From Chrysophaeum taylorii (Eukaryota > Sar > Pelagophyceae > Pelagomonadales > Pelagomonadaceae), in contig JAQMWT010000317.1 in the NCBI GenBank assembly GCA_029834535.1, positions 558,001 through 622,000 of the forward strand: a stretch of DNA of 64,000 nt, written 5' to 3'. This document shows positions 38,049 through 47,190 of this stretch, in pieces (the first letter of the stretch is position 1; each line of letters opens with the position of its first letter). A program made the position numbers and the translations under genes. Below the pieces are notes generated by a model. That model did not search any database. It had not been told where the DNA came from and worked only from the letters and a program-made list of their open reading frames with translations.

Positions 38049-40423
38049 CGTCGTCGTCGTCGTCGTCGTCGTCGTAGTCGGTGCCGGCCTGCATGGCCTC
38101 GGCACCCGCGAGCTCGGGGTCCTCCGGCTCGTCGTCGTCGTCGCCCGCGGAGGACGCCCCGCCGTCATCCTTCTCTTCCTCGTCGACTTCATCGTCTTTC
38201 TTACTTCTGGTTTTGGCGCTCGACGACGACGACGACGACGCAGAAATTGGCGGCGGCGCCGCCTCGCGCGTGAACTTTCGGACTAGAGTCCGCTTCACGG
38301 CGTCTGCGAGGCGCGCTACGAGCACTTCGTCCAACGGGAGCTCGGCGGCGCCAAACCGCGCCCGGATCTTGTCCATCGGGTGAAGCCGAAAATCTACGAG
38401 GTAATCGCGGTACAAGTAGCCGTCGCGCAACGCGACGCGCTCGGTGCCCGCGAAACCCTGCTCGGTGTCGACCAGCTCGGACAAGACGACGCGGTTCAGG
38501 CGGCTCGCAAATCCCCGCGGGTCGGCGCACGCGAGCGTGATCGTGGGCGTCTTGGTGCCTCCGGTCATCAGGAGCTCGCGGAGCCGCGGGACCCCCAGAG
38601 TGACGTTACCCGCGCCGTGGCCGGCCAAGTGGAAGGTATTGAGCGTCATTTGGGTCGAGGGCTCGCCGACCGACTGCGCCGCGATAGCGCCGACCGCCTC
38701 GCCGGGCGCGGCCAACGCTTTCACGTACCGTTCGTACACCAGGTCGTGCTGGTCGTCCTCGATCGCCGCGTAGACCCTATCCGAGACGGCACCGGGCGTC
38801 CACGGGGGAAATCGCGACGCGACGGGCTCCTCTACGAGCTCGTACTCGCCTATTCTACGCCGTTTCGCGCCGTCGTCGAATCTCACGTCGATGGTCGTTG
38901 TCGTCCCGTGTTGCTTCTTCCGCACTTTACGGACTGTCGCGACGGAACGGTGCTTCCCTCTCAACACGAGCACCCTGGCTCCTTTGGTGAGAGTCGTAGT
39001 CCTCGCCTCGCGTACCTTCTTCGGGACGACGACGCTCGTCGCTTCTAGATTGTCCTCGAGAAATTGGAATTTGTTCGCGTCGATGATTGCGGATTTCGTG
39101 CAGTCTAACCCGTCGTCGCCGTAGAGAAACTGGATAACGTTTCCCTCCGAGTCGCGGACGGTGTGGTCGTAGGCTACCACGAGATCTTCGAGGTGTTTCA
39201 CGAGACACCGTTGGAGGTAGCCACTTCGAGAGGTCTTCACGGCAGTGTCGATCAAACCTTCGCGACCAGCCATGCAGTGGAAAAAGTACTCGGGCGGTCT
39301 CAAGCCCGTCAAAAATCGGTCGGAGATGAAGCCGCCCGCGCGCGGCGACGGGTCCCACCGATCGAAGCACGGCAACGAACGACCAAACGCGGTGAGAGGG
39401 ACGCGGCGCCCCTCTAAGGTTTGTTGGCCTAGAGCACAAGAGACCTGCGATTGATTCACGGTCGACCCCTTGGCGCCCGTCGTGACCATCAAGCTGAACG
39501 AGTTATTGGGGAACTGCACCTCGAGACCGCCGGGAAGACACGCTTTGACGATCTCCGAATGTAGGGGGGCTAACGCGGCGCGCATGTGGCCGTCGAGCTC
39601 GGCCCCTCGCCCGGCTCTGTAGATGGCTGCCATCGCCTCGTTTCGATTGTCGTAGCTCTTCTTGGTCGTGGCGACGACAAACTCGTCGAAGGCTTGGAGT
39701 CCCTTGGCTTCGGCCTCGTCGATCAGTCGGCGTCGCTCGCGTTCGGCCTGGGGCGTGAGCGTCAAGTCCGAGAGGCCGCACGTGTGTATTGCTACGTCGC
39801 GCAAGTAGAGCGTCAAGAGCCTCGCGAAAGCGTCCAATAACGAAGCGGCCGCGTGAGGACCGTGGATCTCGTAGATCGCGTGGATCAACCCGTGCGCCGA
39901 AGCTCCGATCGAGGCCTTGTCGATGATGCCCTTGAGAAACCGTCCGTCCCTAAACAATACGACGTGTTCGTCTTCGAGTCCGCCCATCGAAATGGCTTTG
40001 TGGCTGACTTTCGCCTTGGCTTCGAAGCGGCGGAGGTGCCCGACGTGTGCGACGACCAACGACAGTAGTTGTTTCCCCGTGTAGAGACGCTCGGGTTTTA
40101 AAATTGCTGGTCTCACGCCGGACACGTTTATCGTGCCGCGGTTCCCTACGATCGACCGACAGGCCTCGTAGGCAAACTGACAGAAAAACTCCTTATCCAA
40201 GAAGCAGTCTTCGCACGACAGCTTCACCGCCGCGTCGATGTGATCCTGGATGAGCCCCCGAAGCGGCTTGCCGTTCGTCGCCACCATATATTGGTGTTCG
40301 GTTGCCATGATGTACTTGGCTTCGGCCCTTGCTAACTCGTTCTGCACAAAGTGGCAGTTGATCTCGTCGCCATCAAAGTCCGCGTTGTACGCGTTACCTG
40401 CGTAAATCGCGACTCTCTCTCTC

Positions 40424-40457
<34 letters not shown>

Positions 40458-41961
40458 GAAAAAGAGAAGAGAGCTTCTTCTCGGGGGGCGAACAACAAGA
40501 CTACTCACAGTTGGCGTAGTGCATCCGGAGCGTGTTGTGCGCTTTGAGAACGACAGCGCGATGCGCCATGATCCCAGGTTTGTGGAGGGTGGGTTGTCGA
40601 TTCACCAGGAGATAATCATCGTCGAGCAGATGACGCCCAACGGTCTGGCCAGGAGTGGTCATGAGTTGTTTGGCCAGCGCGATTCGCTTTTCTCGTTTAA
40701 TGTGTTTGAGATCGATTTTCGATCTTCCGAGGTCCACGAAATTTGCTCCGGGCCACTCCGAAGGCCCATTCTCCACCAATTTGCGCAGCAATTCGACGTT
40801 GTGCGGCGTGACCCGTTCGGGGTACGAGAGACCCGTCGCGAAATTCAATGGAACCCCAATTTCCCCCGATCGCAAAAAGTTGTCCGGCGATATGACCGAA
40901 CGACAGCAAAAATTCACTCGCTTGCCCATCATATTTTTGCGGAAGAGACCCTCCTTCTTCTCGAGCAATTTTCGGACGCTGGCGACAAACGTGTCGATGT
41001 CTCGTTGCAGGGCAATCCAGCTATCTACGAGTTTTTTTTTGTCCTTGGTCTCCCGAACCTTTGCCGCGGTCGAAACGATCTTGGCCAGCATCACGTTTTG
41101 CGGATGCTCGACCTTTTCGCCGTTGACGTACTGGGCGGGTCTGAACCGCGGAGGCGGAACAACCACCACGTGGAGAAAAAACACCTCGTGGTCGCCGCGT
41201 GGTCTTCCGAGCGCGGCATCCACGATGGCGCCCGCGTTCTCCCACAACAACTTCGTTTGGAGGTACACCTCCCGAGCGTCCAGGAACTCGGACGCGGCCG
41301 CTGCCTCGTCGTCCGAATCGTCGGCGTCGGCACCCCGCGCGCTCTTTAGTTTTATCCCAAGATCCGCCTCTCTGGCTGCTTGCCTCGCGCTCAACGGGAC
41401 CTGGAAGAACTTTGATCCCTCCTTGCGAATAGTCCGCGCCGCCGCGCCGCAGTGGCCGCACCGCTTGGCGCCCTTCAGCACCTTCCATATTTCGGCCAAT
41501 GCACCCTTGTGCTCGCGGCGCGCGTGCGCGCCTGCCGCCGGCAGAAACTCGATCTCGTCGTCCTCACTCACGGCTGCAGCGCGCTCGAACTCGCCCGCCT
41601 TGATGAGGTTGCACCGCGCCGCTTGCCGGCTCGCGTCCTCGAGACGCAGCCTATGGCAGTTAAAACACTGCGCTTGGAGCACGCGGTGCAGTTGCGGCAA
41701 GAGCAACGGATGGTAGCACACGACCGGAAGCTCGATGTGCGCGAGGTGCCCGGGACAATCCCGATCGGTCTGTCCGCAAGTCGCGCACTTGACGCCACGC
41801 TCGAGGGGCCCCAACTTGGGATCGTACAGGCCGCCCGGAACCGGCTGGTTCAACGTGTCGAACGTCGTCGTGGACGTGATCTCCACCGCCGACATCTTCC
41901 GCACCTCTTCGGCGCGAAAGAACCGAAACGACGTCGATGCCACGCTGACGGTCGGCGGCAT
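37306..41961 (-). CDS. RPA1: RNA polymerase I largest subunit (RPA1/A190)
   Basis: There are two exons, 41961-40509 and 40397-37306, with a 111-nt GT-AG intron (40508-40398) rich in GA dinucleotides, giving 1514 residues. The splice restores MHYANCNAYNADFDGDEINC, so the intron sits six residues before the catalytic Mg-binding NADFDGD. Other landmarks are the N-terminal zinc site (CATCGQTDRDCPGHLAHIEL), a second zinc pair (CFNCHRLRL, CGHCG), VNFCCRSVISPDNFL, RQPTLHKPGIM, the bridge-helix region (TTGAKGSTVNQSQVSCALGQ) and the trigger loop (EAVGAIAAQSVGEPSTQMTL then NTFH). The opening KMSAVEITSTTTFDTLNQP and the acidic low-complexity insert near the C-terminus (polyQ and polyD, about 1225-1290) favour Pol I over Pol II or III, as does the lack of a CTD heptad tail. 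It transcribes rRNA in the nucleolus. Confidence 0.92.
40415..40457. repeat. (CT)n microsatellite inside the RPA1 intron
   Basis: About twenty CT dinucleotides with one CC interruption form most of the intron's length on the + strand ((GA)n in the transcript). Confidence 0.95.
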
Positions 41962-43811
41962 GATCGCGAAGCTTTAAGGGTAACTATCGCCTCCTCGCGC
42001 GTGAAGCCAGTGAGTGTCAAAACACTGGGCAAAAGGCCGCGCCACTCGAAGACCACCCCGAACGAATCAGGAAGCCACGGCGCGCCTGGGCGAAGTCTCT
42101 TGTTTGAAGGAGCGTGATAAATCACGACGGCACGGAAGGCGCTGGCGTGGCGTAGAAAGCTCGGAAGATGATGGTGACCATGGGAGCGTGCGGAATCGTC
42201 GCGTCGATTTGATACAACTCGTTTTTTTCTACGAGGATCGTACGAGACCGACGCGTCGTTCGTAGAGCTTCCTGGAGATGGAGTTCCGCCGCTTGGGGGT
42301 TTCGCCTCCTGCTGGCACGCTTGTTGATCTCGGTCGGATTAATTTTCGCTCGAAGTGGTACTCCGCGATCTCGACAGAGCCGGTGATGGATGAAGTACCA
42401 GTTTCTTGCAGCGACTTTCGCCAGAGCCGGTGATGGATGAAGTACCAGTTTTTTGCGGCGACTTTCGCGCAGTGCGCGGCGGCGACCGGAAAGAGGGTCG
42501 CGACAGAGGGTCGAGGGCGAGGGCGAGGTCGTCGCGAAGTAGAGCGCCGGCGACGAACGACGCAACGGTCGAGTAGCCGACACGGAGGTGGACCACATGC
42601 TTCTTGACCTCTTGGGTTTTCGCGCATAAAATCGGCCTTCGGAGATTGCACCACGTAAACGAGAGCGACGACATGCGGCCAGACAGCGAAAGCGGATGCG
42701 ACGACACCAGCGGCCCCACTAGAGCCGCGACGGCGTTTTTGAGCGAGATTTTGAACGCGCATCGCACCGTTGCGATCTTTGCGACGACGCCGACGACGAG
42801 GAAGATCCTCGGCCGAGCGCGGTTACTAACAGCAAAGACCCGATACCCAGTATACGGTGTCGAGCACGCCGAACATCGTCACGAACCACAAGCACGGCCG
42901 GAGCATTTCGTCGGTCGCCAGCAATCTCGAGGTTTTCCTCGTCGATCACCGCTTCAAAAACCGGCACCTTCGGGGGCTTGTCTTCCCCTGCGCCAAGACG
43001 TCGTATGCTGAGAACGCGATACGACGCGAGCGGTCGGCCTCGTTGCGGGCTCTGCCTCGGTCGTTGCCGCGGCACTCGCGACCGGGACAACCGCCTGCCC
43101 TCGAATGACCAAAGCCGGACGCACTATGTCAACGGAGATTCTTCAGTTTATCGAGCCATTCAGCACGGAACATTATTAACCACGGTGACATGTCTTGCAC
43201 GACGGTTAACGACGCGCTCGGCGGGACTCTCGCACTGGAGACCGCATATCGGTGCGATGTAGCAAGTGGACGGGGCGCGTAACGGGATAAGACTGTAGGC
43301 GATGCGACGCGACGGAGCGCACCCCATCATCTTTGATGAGCTGCCAATGTGGTCCCAAGAGGGACGGCACTGCGCACGTGATTACGCGGGCGCGACCATA
43401 AAGAATCATCACTGCCAGGCCATCGGGCCGGCAACAAAACATTACTGACGAGCGCCGGCTCGGCCACTTCCGGGCGAGCGGATGAGACATCGCGAGTTTC
43501 GATTGAGAGAACGACCTGGCTGATGATGGTTGGTGGTTCTTCTACGGCAGTGTCGAGGGAGAAATCACACGCCTCCAGAAGCTCGATGACTACAGTCCCG
43601 ACAAGACGTGGGTCGTTGTTGAGCGCGAGCGTCGCGGCCCGCTGCGGCCGAGCAGTCTGTAGTGCGAAGAAGTCGGCTGCCGGAGAAATCGTTTATTTTT
43701 CCTTACTTGACTTTTCGTGGTACACTGACTGTCCAGAGAAAGATAGGCCGCCAGCGAAATCTAGCTCAGAAGTCGCCAACAACTAACTTCGACACCGAAC
43801 ACAGCACACCA
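41962..43811. other. Decayed intergenic DNA with a 51-bp duplication
   Basis: No intact gene is present. A segment GAGCCGGTGATGGATGAAGT... is present twice, at about 42377 and 42426, with minor changes. Minus-strand frames around 42340-42960 (such as WYFIHHRL and MLRPCLWFVTMFGVLDTVYW) hint at a decayed transposase, but the match is too weak to name. At 43100-43790 only short frames are seen. Confidence 0.35.
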
Positions 43812-43946
43812 ATGTTTAAGACGGACAGCAGCTGGGCGAAGAATGTGCACACGCACCGCAAGAACGAAATCGAAAAGGAACCGCAGGCGGGATGGCGACT
43901 GCCCGCGTTGCCCCCCATCGATCGACACTTTTTTCTCACCAAGTGA
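43812..43946 (+). CDS. Possible 44-residue small protein
   Basis: This short frame starts MFKTDSSWAKNVHTHRKNEI and ends WRLPALPPIDRHFFLTK. The composition is coding-like (no repeats, aromatic C-terminus), but no family is recognised. It may be a short gene or the last exon of one spliced from upstream. It ends 102 bp before the eL33 gene. Confidence 0.3.
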   Translation: MFKTDSSWAKNVHTHRKNEIEKEPQAGWRLPALPPIDRHFFLTK

Positions 43947-43965
43947 AGGTCTAGGTATTAGAATC

Positions 43966-44015
43966 TAGGGTTTAAAAATGTCGAAAAACCGAGAGTCGGC
44001 GGCGGTCTAGGGTTT
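43966..44015 (+). promoter_or_regulatory. Two telo-boxes (TAGGGTTT) upstream of the eL33 gene
   Basis: TAGGGTTT (the reverse of the AAACCCTA telo-box) occurs at 43966-43973 and 44008-44015, that is 76 and 34 bases before the ATG at 44049. In land plants the telo-box is a known element of ribosomal-protein promoters. Two copies at this spacing in front of a ribosomal-protein gene are unlikely by chance in GC-rich DNA. Confidence 0.55.
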
Positions 44016-44048
44016 GAGTAGGAGACTCGCTCACATAGCGATAAGAGG

Positions 44049-44390
44049 ATGGCGGACGAGAGTGGTCCCAAGGGCTCGGTGCGTCTGTACGTCAAGGGCG
44101 TCGTCCTCGGCTACAAGCGCGGGCTGCGGAACCAGTACGTCAACTCGAACCTCATCAAGATCCAGGGTGTCGACGACAAGGACGCGACTGACTTTTACCT
44201 CGGCAAGCGTCTTGCGTACATCTACAAGGCCCACACCAAGAAGAAGGGCACTAAATTCCGCGTCATCTGGGGCCGGGTTACACGGGCGCACGGCTCGAGT
44301 GGCGTCGTGCGCGCCAAGTTCAGGAAGAACCTCCCGCCAAGCTCCATCGGTGGCCCCGTCCGCGTCATGCTCTACCCTAGCCGCATATAG
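44049..44390 (+). CDS. RPL35A: 60S ribosomal protein eL33 (RPL35A)
   Basis: This frame encodes 113 residues, complete and intronless. The sequence [20 protein letters not shown], then [28 protein letters not shown] and [20 protein letters not shown], ending [20 protein letters not shown] and YPSRI, is diagnostic of eL33. It is a structural protein of the large ribosomal subunit. Length equals the usual 105-115 residues. Two telo-boxes lie upstream. The PACRG gene follows 194 bp downstream on the same strand. Confidence 0.98.
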   Translation: MADESGPKGSVRLYVKGVVLGYKRGLRNQYVNSNLIKIQGVDDKDATDFYLGKRLAYIYKAHTKKKGTKFRVIWGRVTRAHGSSGVVRAKFRKNLPPSSIGGPVRVMLYPSRI

Positions 44391-44584
44391 GTGGCGCCTC
44401 TTGGTTGGATTTCGTCGACCGTGGCGGCACTGTAGAGCACACTCAAAAGATCTTCCGATGGGTTGGAAGTAGGGGTATCGCGTAACGAAGAAGGACACGT
44501 CGTTGTCGTCGTGGTCGTCTTCGCCGAGAGTAGAAGGCAAGAACTTAACGGACGAAAAATAAGTATCCAGGTCCAACAACGCCG

Positions 44585-45529
44585 ATGACGAAGGAAGAGG
44601 TACTGCTGGAACGCCGGACGCTCCTGCAGCAGCAGCTCGCGATTGTGAACGAGCGATACAACAAGTCCGCCGTGGTTTTAGCGAAGAAACGGATCATGCG
44701 GAAGTGCGAGAGCGAGGCCACGGTCGAGGCGAAGCGGCGCGAGGCCCGAGCGCGGCGACAAACCGAGGTCGAGGCCGCGCGGCGCGCAGCGCGGCCGGCG
44801 CCCGTGAGCGGCGCGATGCCCATCCCCCTGGGCGGCGAGGCCGAGCGGATGCGCATGGAGCACGTCATGCGCCGCGCGATACGGTCGCTGCACCGGTCGT
44901 CCGACGCCAAAGCTCAGACGTCGTCGGGAATAGTTCAAGGAAAGCAGCGCGTTGGAGCGACGCTGTTTCCTTTGAGGTACAAGCGCGGCGAACTGCCGTG
45001 CGTCATCGAGCACCGCGGGTCGCGGAATGGACTCTCGTGGGCGTGTCCGTTGTCGCAACTGGACTACGACCACTATCTTCCTATCTTCTTCGACGGGATT
45101 CGGTGCACCCAGGAGCCCTACGGGTTTGTGGCACGCCAGGGGATTTTCGAACTTGTGGCGGATGCCAGAGGCCACCCCGATTGTATCTTGTCTTGCCTCC
45201 ACGACGTTGTCAAGCCGCTCAGACTCGCGCTCCAGACGAAAGACCGCGCCGTCGTCAAGGCCGCGTTGACAGCGCTCCAGCACCTCGCTAGCTCAAACGA
45301 GGAGGTCGGCGAGGCCCTCGTCCCATACTACCGCCAGCTCCTCTCGGTCCTCAACGTATTTTTCATGCAACGGCGCAACACGGGGGACCGAATCCACTAC
45401 GGCCAGCGGAACGGCGACGACATCGGCACGACCGTCCTCGAGACCCTGGAGATATTGGAAAAGACCGGCGGCAAGGACGCGTTCGCCAAGATCAAATATA
45501 TGATCCCAGCCTACGAGTCATGCCCCTAA
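44585..45529 (+). CDS. PACRG: Parkin co-regulated gene protein (PACRG), ciliary inner-junction protein
   Basis: This frame encodes 314 residues. The N-terminal 105 residues are charged coiled coil (RRTLLQQQLAIVNERYNKSA then EARARRQTEVEAARRA). The PACRG domain follows: TLFPLRYKRGELPCVIEHRG, LSWACPLSQLDYDHYLPIFF, DGIRCTQEPYGFVARQGIFE, then the alpha-alpha repeats ALTALQHLASSNEEVGEALV and PYYRQLLSVLNVFF, and GQRNGDDIGTTVLETLEILE ending KIKYMIPAYESCP. PACRG with FAP20 forms the inner junction of axonemal doublet microtubules, so this indicates a flagellated stage. The N-terminal extension is longer than in animals. The gene is intronless. It converges with the DUF2470 gene, with 2 bp between stop codons. 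Confidence 0.95.
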   Translation: MTKEEVLLERRTLLQQQLAIVNERYNKSAVVLAKKRIMRKCESEATVEAKRREARARRQTEVEAARRAARPAPVSGAMPIPLGGEAERMRMEHVMRRAIRSLHRSSDAKAQTSSGIVQGKQRVGATLFPLRYKRGELPCVIEHRGSRNGLSWACPLSQLDYDHYLPIFFDGIRCTQEPYGFVARQGIFELVADARGHPDCILSCLHDVVKPLRLALQTKDRAVVKAALTALQHLASSNEEVGEALVPYYRQLLSVLNVFFMQRRNTGDRIHYGQRNGDDIGTTVLETLEILEKTGGKDAFAKIKYMIPAYESCP

Positions 45530-45531
45530 GC

Positions 45532-46185
45532 CTAGTTCCCTTTTTTGGAGGCGGCTTTGTAGGTGCGCAGCGCGGCTTGGGACTGGGAATGCTTGAGGTC
45601 GACCATCTTCTGCGCCAGGGGGTAGCCCAGGACCAAGGTCGCTCCAAACCAGGCAACGGTGCTCTTCGTAGAGAATCTGAAGCGAGACTTTGCGAGGTAA
45701 GCGACGGCTGCCGCTTCGAGCGCGTTGGTCGCCAGGATGGCTGCCGTGGCGTAGCCAAGAAAGACGCGGCTGGACGGGACATCGTCCTTGTGGAGACCGA
45801 TGAGCTTTGCGAAACGTTGCTCGAGGACGTGGACGTCGTGCTGGTGGAGCCACGCAGAAACTACGAGGAGCCACATCGCCGCCGCGAGGAGCGTGAGAGG
45901 GCCCATGGGCACCCTCGGCCTCGAGGCGCGCTCGCGGAGCTCGACAATCTCTTTTCGTACGGCATCGGCCGTCGTGCACGGCGCGTTCTGGTACGTGACG
46001 CGATGGTGCACAGCGCGACCCATCGTGTCCAGGCTTCGTAGGTCGAAACCGCACGGATCGGCGCGGTCCACCACGGCGAGCTTGGCGTTCGTGCACCCGC
46101 AATTCCACGCAACTAAAATCAACGTCACCACGTCCTTGTTCAGCTGCCGTACGGTCCATTCTTCAACACTCGGACGCGTTGCCAT
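45532..46185 (-). CDS. DUF2470 domain protein with C-terminal membrane segments (DUF4499-like)
   Basis: This frame encodes 217 residues. Residues 10-95 match DUF2470, the domain often attached to FMN-binding haem-oxygenase-like or pyridoxamine-oxidase folds: RQLNKDVVTLILVAWNCG, NAKLAVVDRADPCGFDLRSL, then VHHRVTYQNAP. Three hydrophobic helices follow at about 98-116 (TLLAAAMWLLVVSAWL), 140-162 (YATAAILATNALEAAAVAYL) and 172-190 (AWFGATLVLGYPLAQKM), resembling DUF4499. The combination is known from fungal and algal proteins of unknown function. The normal H-x-D of DUF2470 is replaced by K-D here. Membrane location is secure and function is unknown. It converges with PACRG almost without spacer. 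Confidence 0.65.
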   Translation of the reverse strand: MATRPSVEEWTVRQLNKDVVTLILVAWNCGCTNAKLAVVDRADPCGFDLRSLDTMGRAVHHRVTYQNAPCTTADAVRKEIVELRERASRPRVPMGPLTLLAAAMWLLVVSAWLHQHDVHVLEQRFAKLIGLHKDDVPSSRVFLGYATAAILATNALEAAAVAYLAKSRFRFSTKSTVAWFGATLVLGYPLAQKMVDLKHSQSQAALRTYKAASKKGN

Positions 46186-46251
46186 CGTCGCCGCACAAGG
46201 GTTTCCGTGATGTCAACAACACCAGGGGATAAATGGGGACGTGGGTAAGTA

Positions 46252-46475
46252 GTTTGTCTTTAAATGTCGACTGCTAAGAGGGGGGTGTGTGTGGGGAGCA
46301 TGAAGGATGTGGGTGGGTTTGTGGGGTATGAAGGATGTGCCGGACGGGCGGAGATAAGTACGCGGGACCTAGTCGGGGTCATCGCCGAGGCGTGGGGCAG
46401 GCGAAGAGAGGACGGGCCCCGCCCGTAGGTCGTACGCATGCTGCCGCCGGACGTATGTGCGACGAAGGGTGACTC
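46252..46475 (-). mobile_element. 5'-truncated LINE-like fragment (3' end only)
   Basis: The + strand from TCTTTAAATGTCGACTGC at 46258 to GCGACGAAGGGTGAC at 46474 is nearly identical to 60392-60612. It contains the last coding residues and 3' UTR of the same minus-oriented element. It is preceded by TTTGTC, as is the larger copy. 5' truncation with a kept 3' end is typical of non-LTR retrotransposition. Confidence 0.7.
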
Positions 46476-47041
46476 TAAAAGATTACTATTCTTTTGCCTT
46501 CTACAAACTAAGCTGTAAACAAACCCCAGCCTCTCGGAGTTCGTTGCGCTTCTGCCGTCGTCTCCAGGGCACTCGCACCTGTAAACGATAGGAGCTACGA
46601 TACGTAAAAGAGCGTGCGGCGTCCGGACGACCGTTCTGATCTTGGTCGACACGAAGCACCGCGGCCTCGTGTTTGACGACCAGAGTCGGCGAATGGGTGG
46701 GTAGACTGTGCGGAGCCGGATAAAACTCGGTCACAAAAGGCCTCGGACACAGTGTACAACGATGTGTCGCTTGGGGCGGTCGTGAAGGAGAAGTCACATT
46801 GCTCGCTCGGCTTGTGTGGGTCGACGACGCGAGCGCGAAACTGGGAGGGTGCGTCACCGTCGTGCGCTGGAGGAAAAGCTCCCAGCCGGGGCGGGACCCA
46901 CCACCACCCGCGCCCAGACACCATCAACTTCCGCCGGCCACAACCGAAAGACTAAATAAAACCGTTGTAAGTGCGCTATATTGAGCACTTCGGCCGTGGG
47001 GTAGGGCAACAACGACCCTGGCTGTACTAGAAGCAAAGCCG
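46476..47041. other. Unassigned intergenic region
   Basis: Minus-strand open frames at 46501-46857 and 46595-46927 have no recognised motif. It probably includes the 3' UTR of the channel gene and the 5' flank of the DUF2470 gene. Confidence 0.35.
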
Positions 47042-47158
47042 CTACGCCGTCGAGGACTTGCGCGACGATGCCCGCTCGAGGTACGCCTTCATCCGGTCAT
47101 GCACTGGGTCGCTCATTCGGGGCATCGACGGCCTCCTGTGGCGTCGCTGGGGACACGA

Positions 47159-47190
<32 letters not shown>

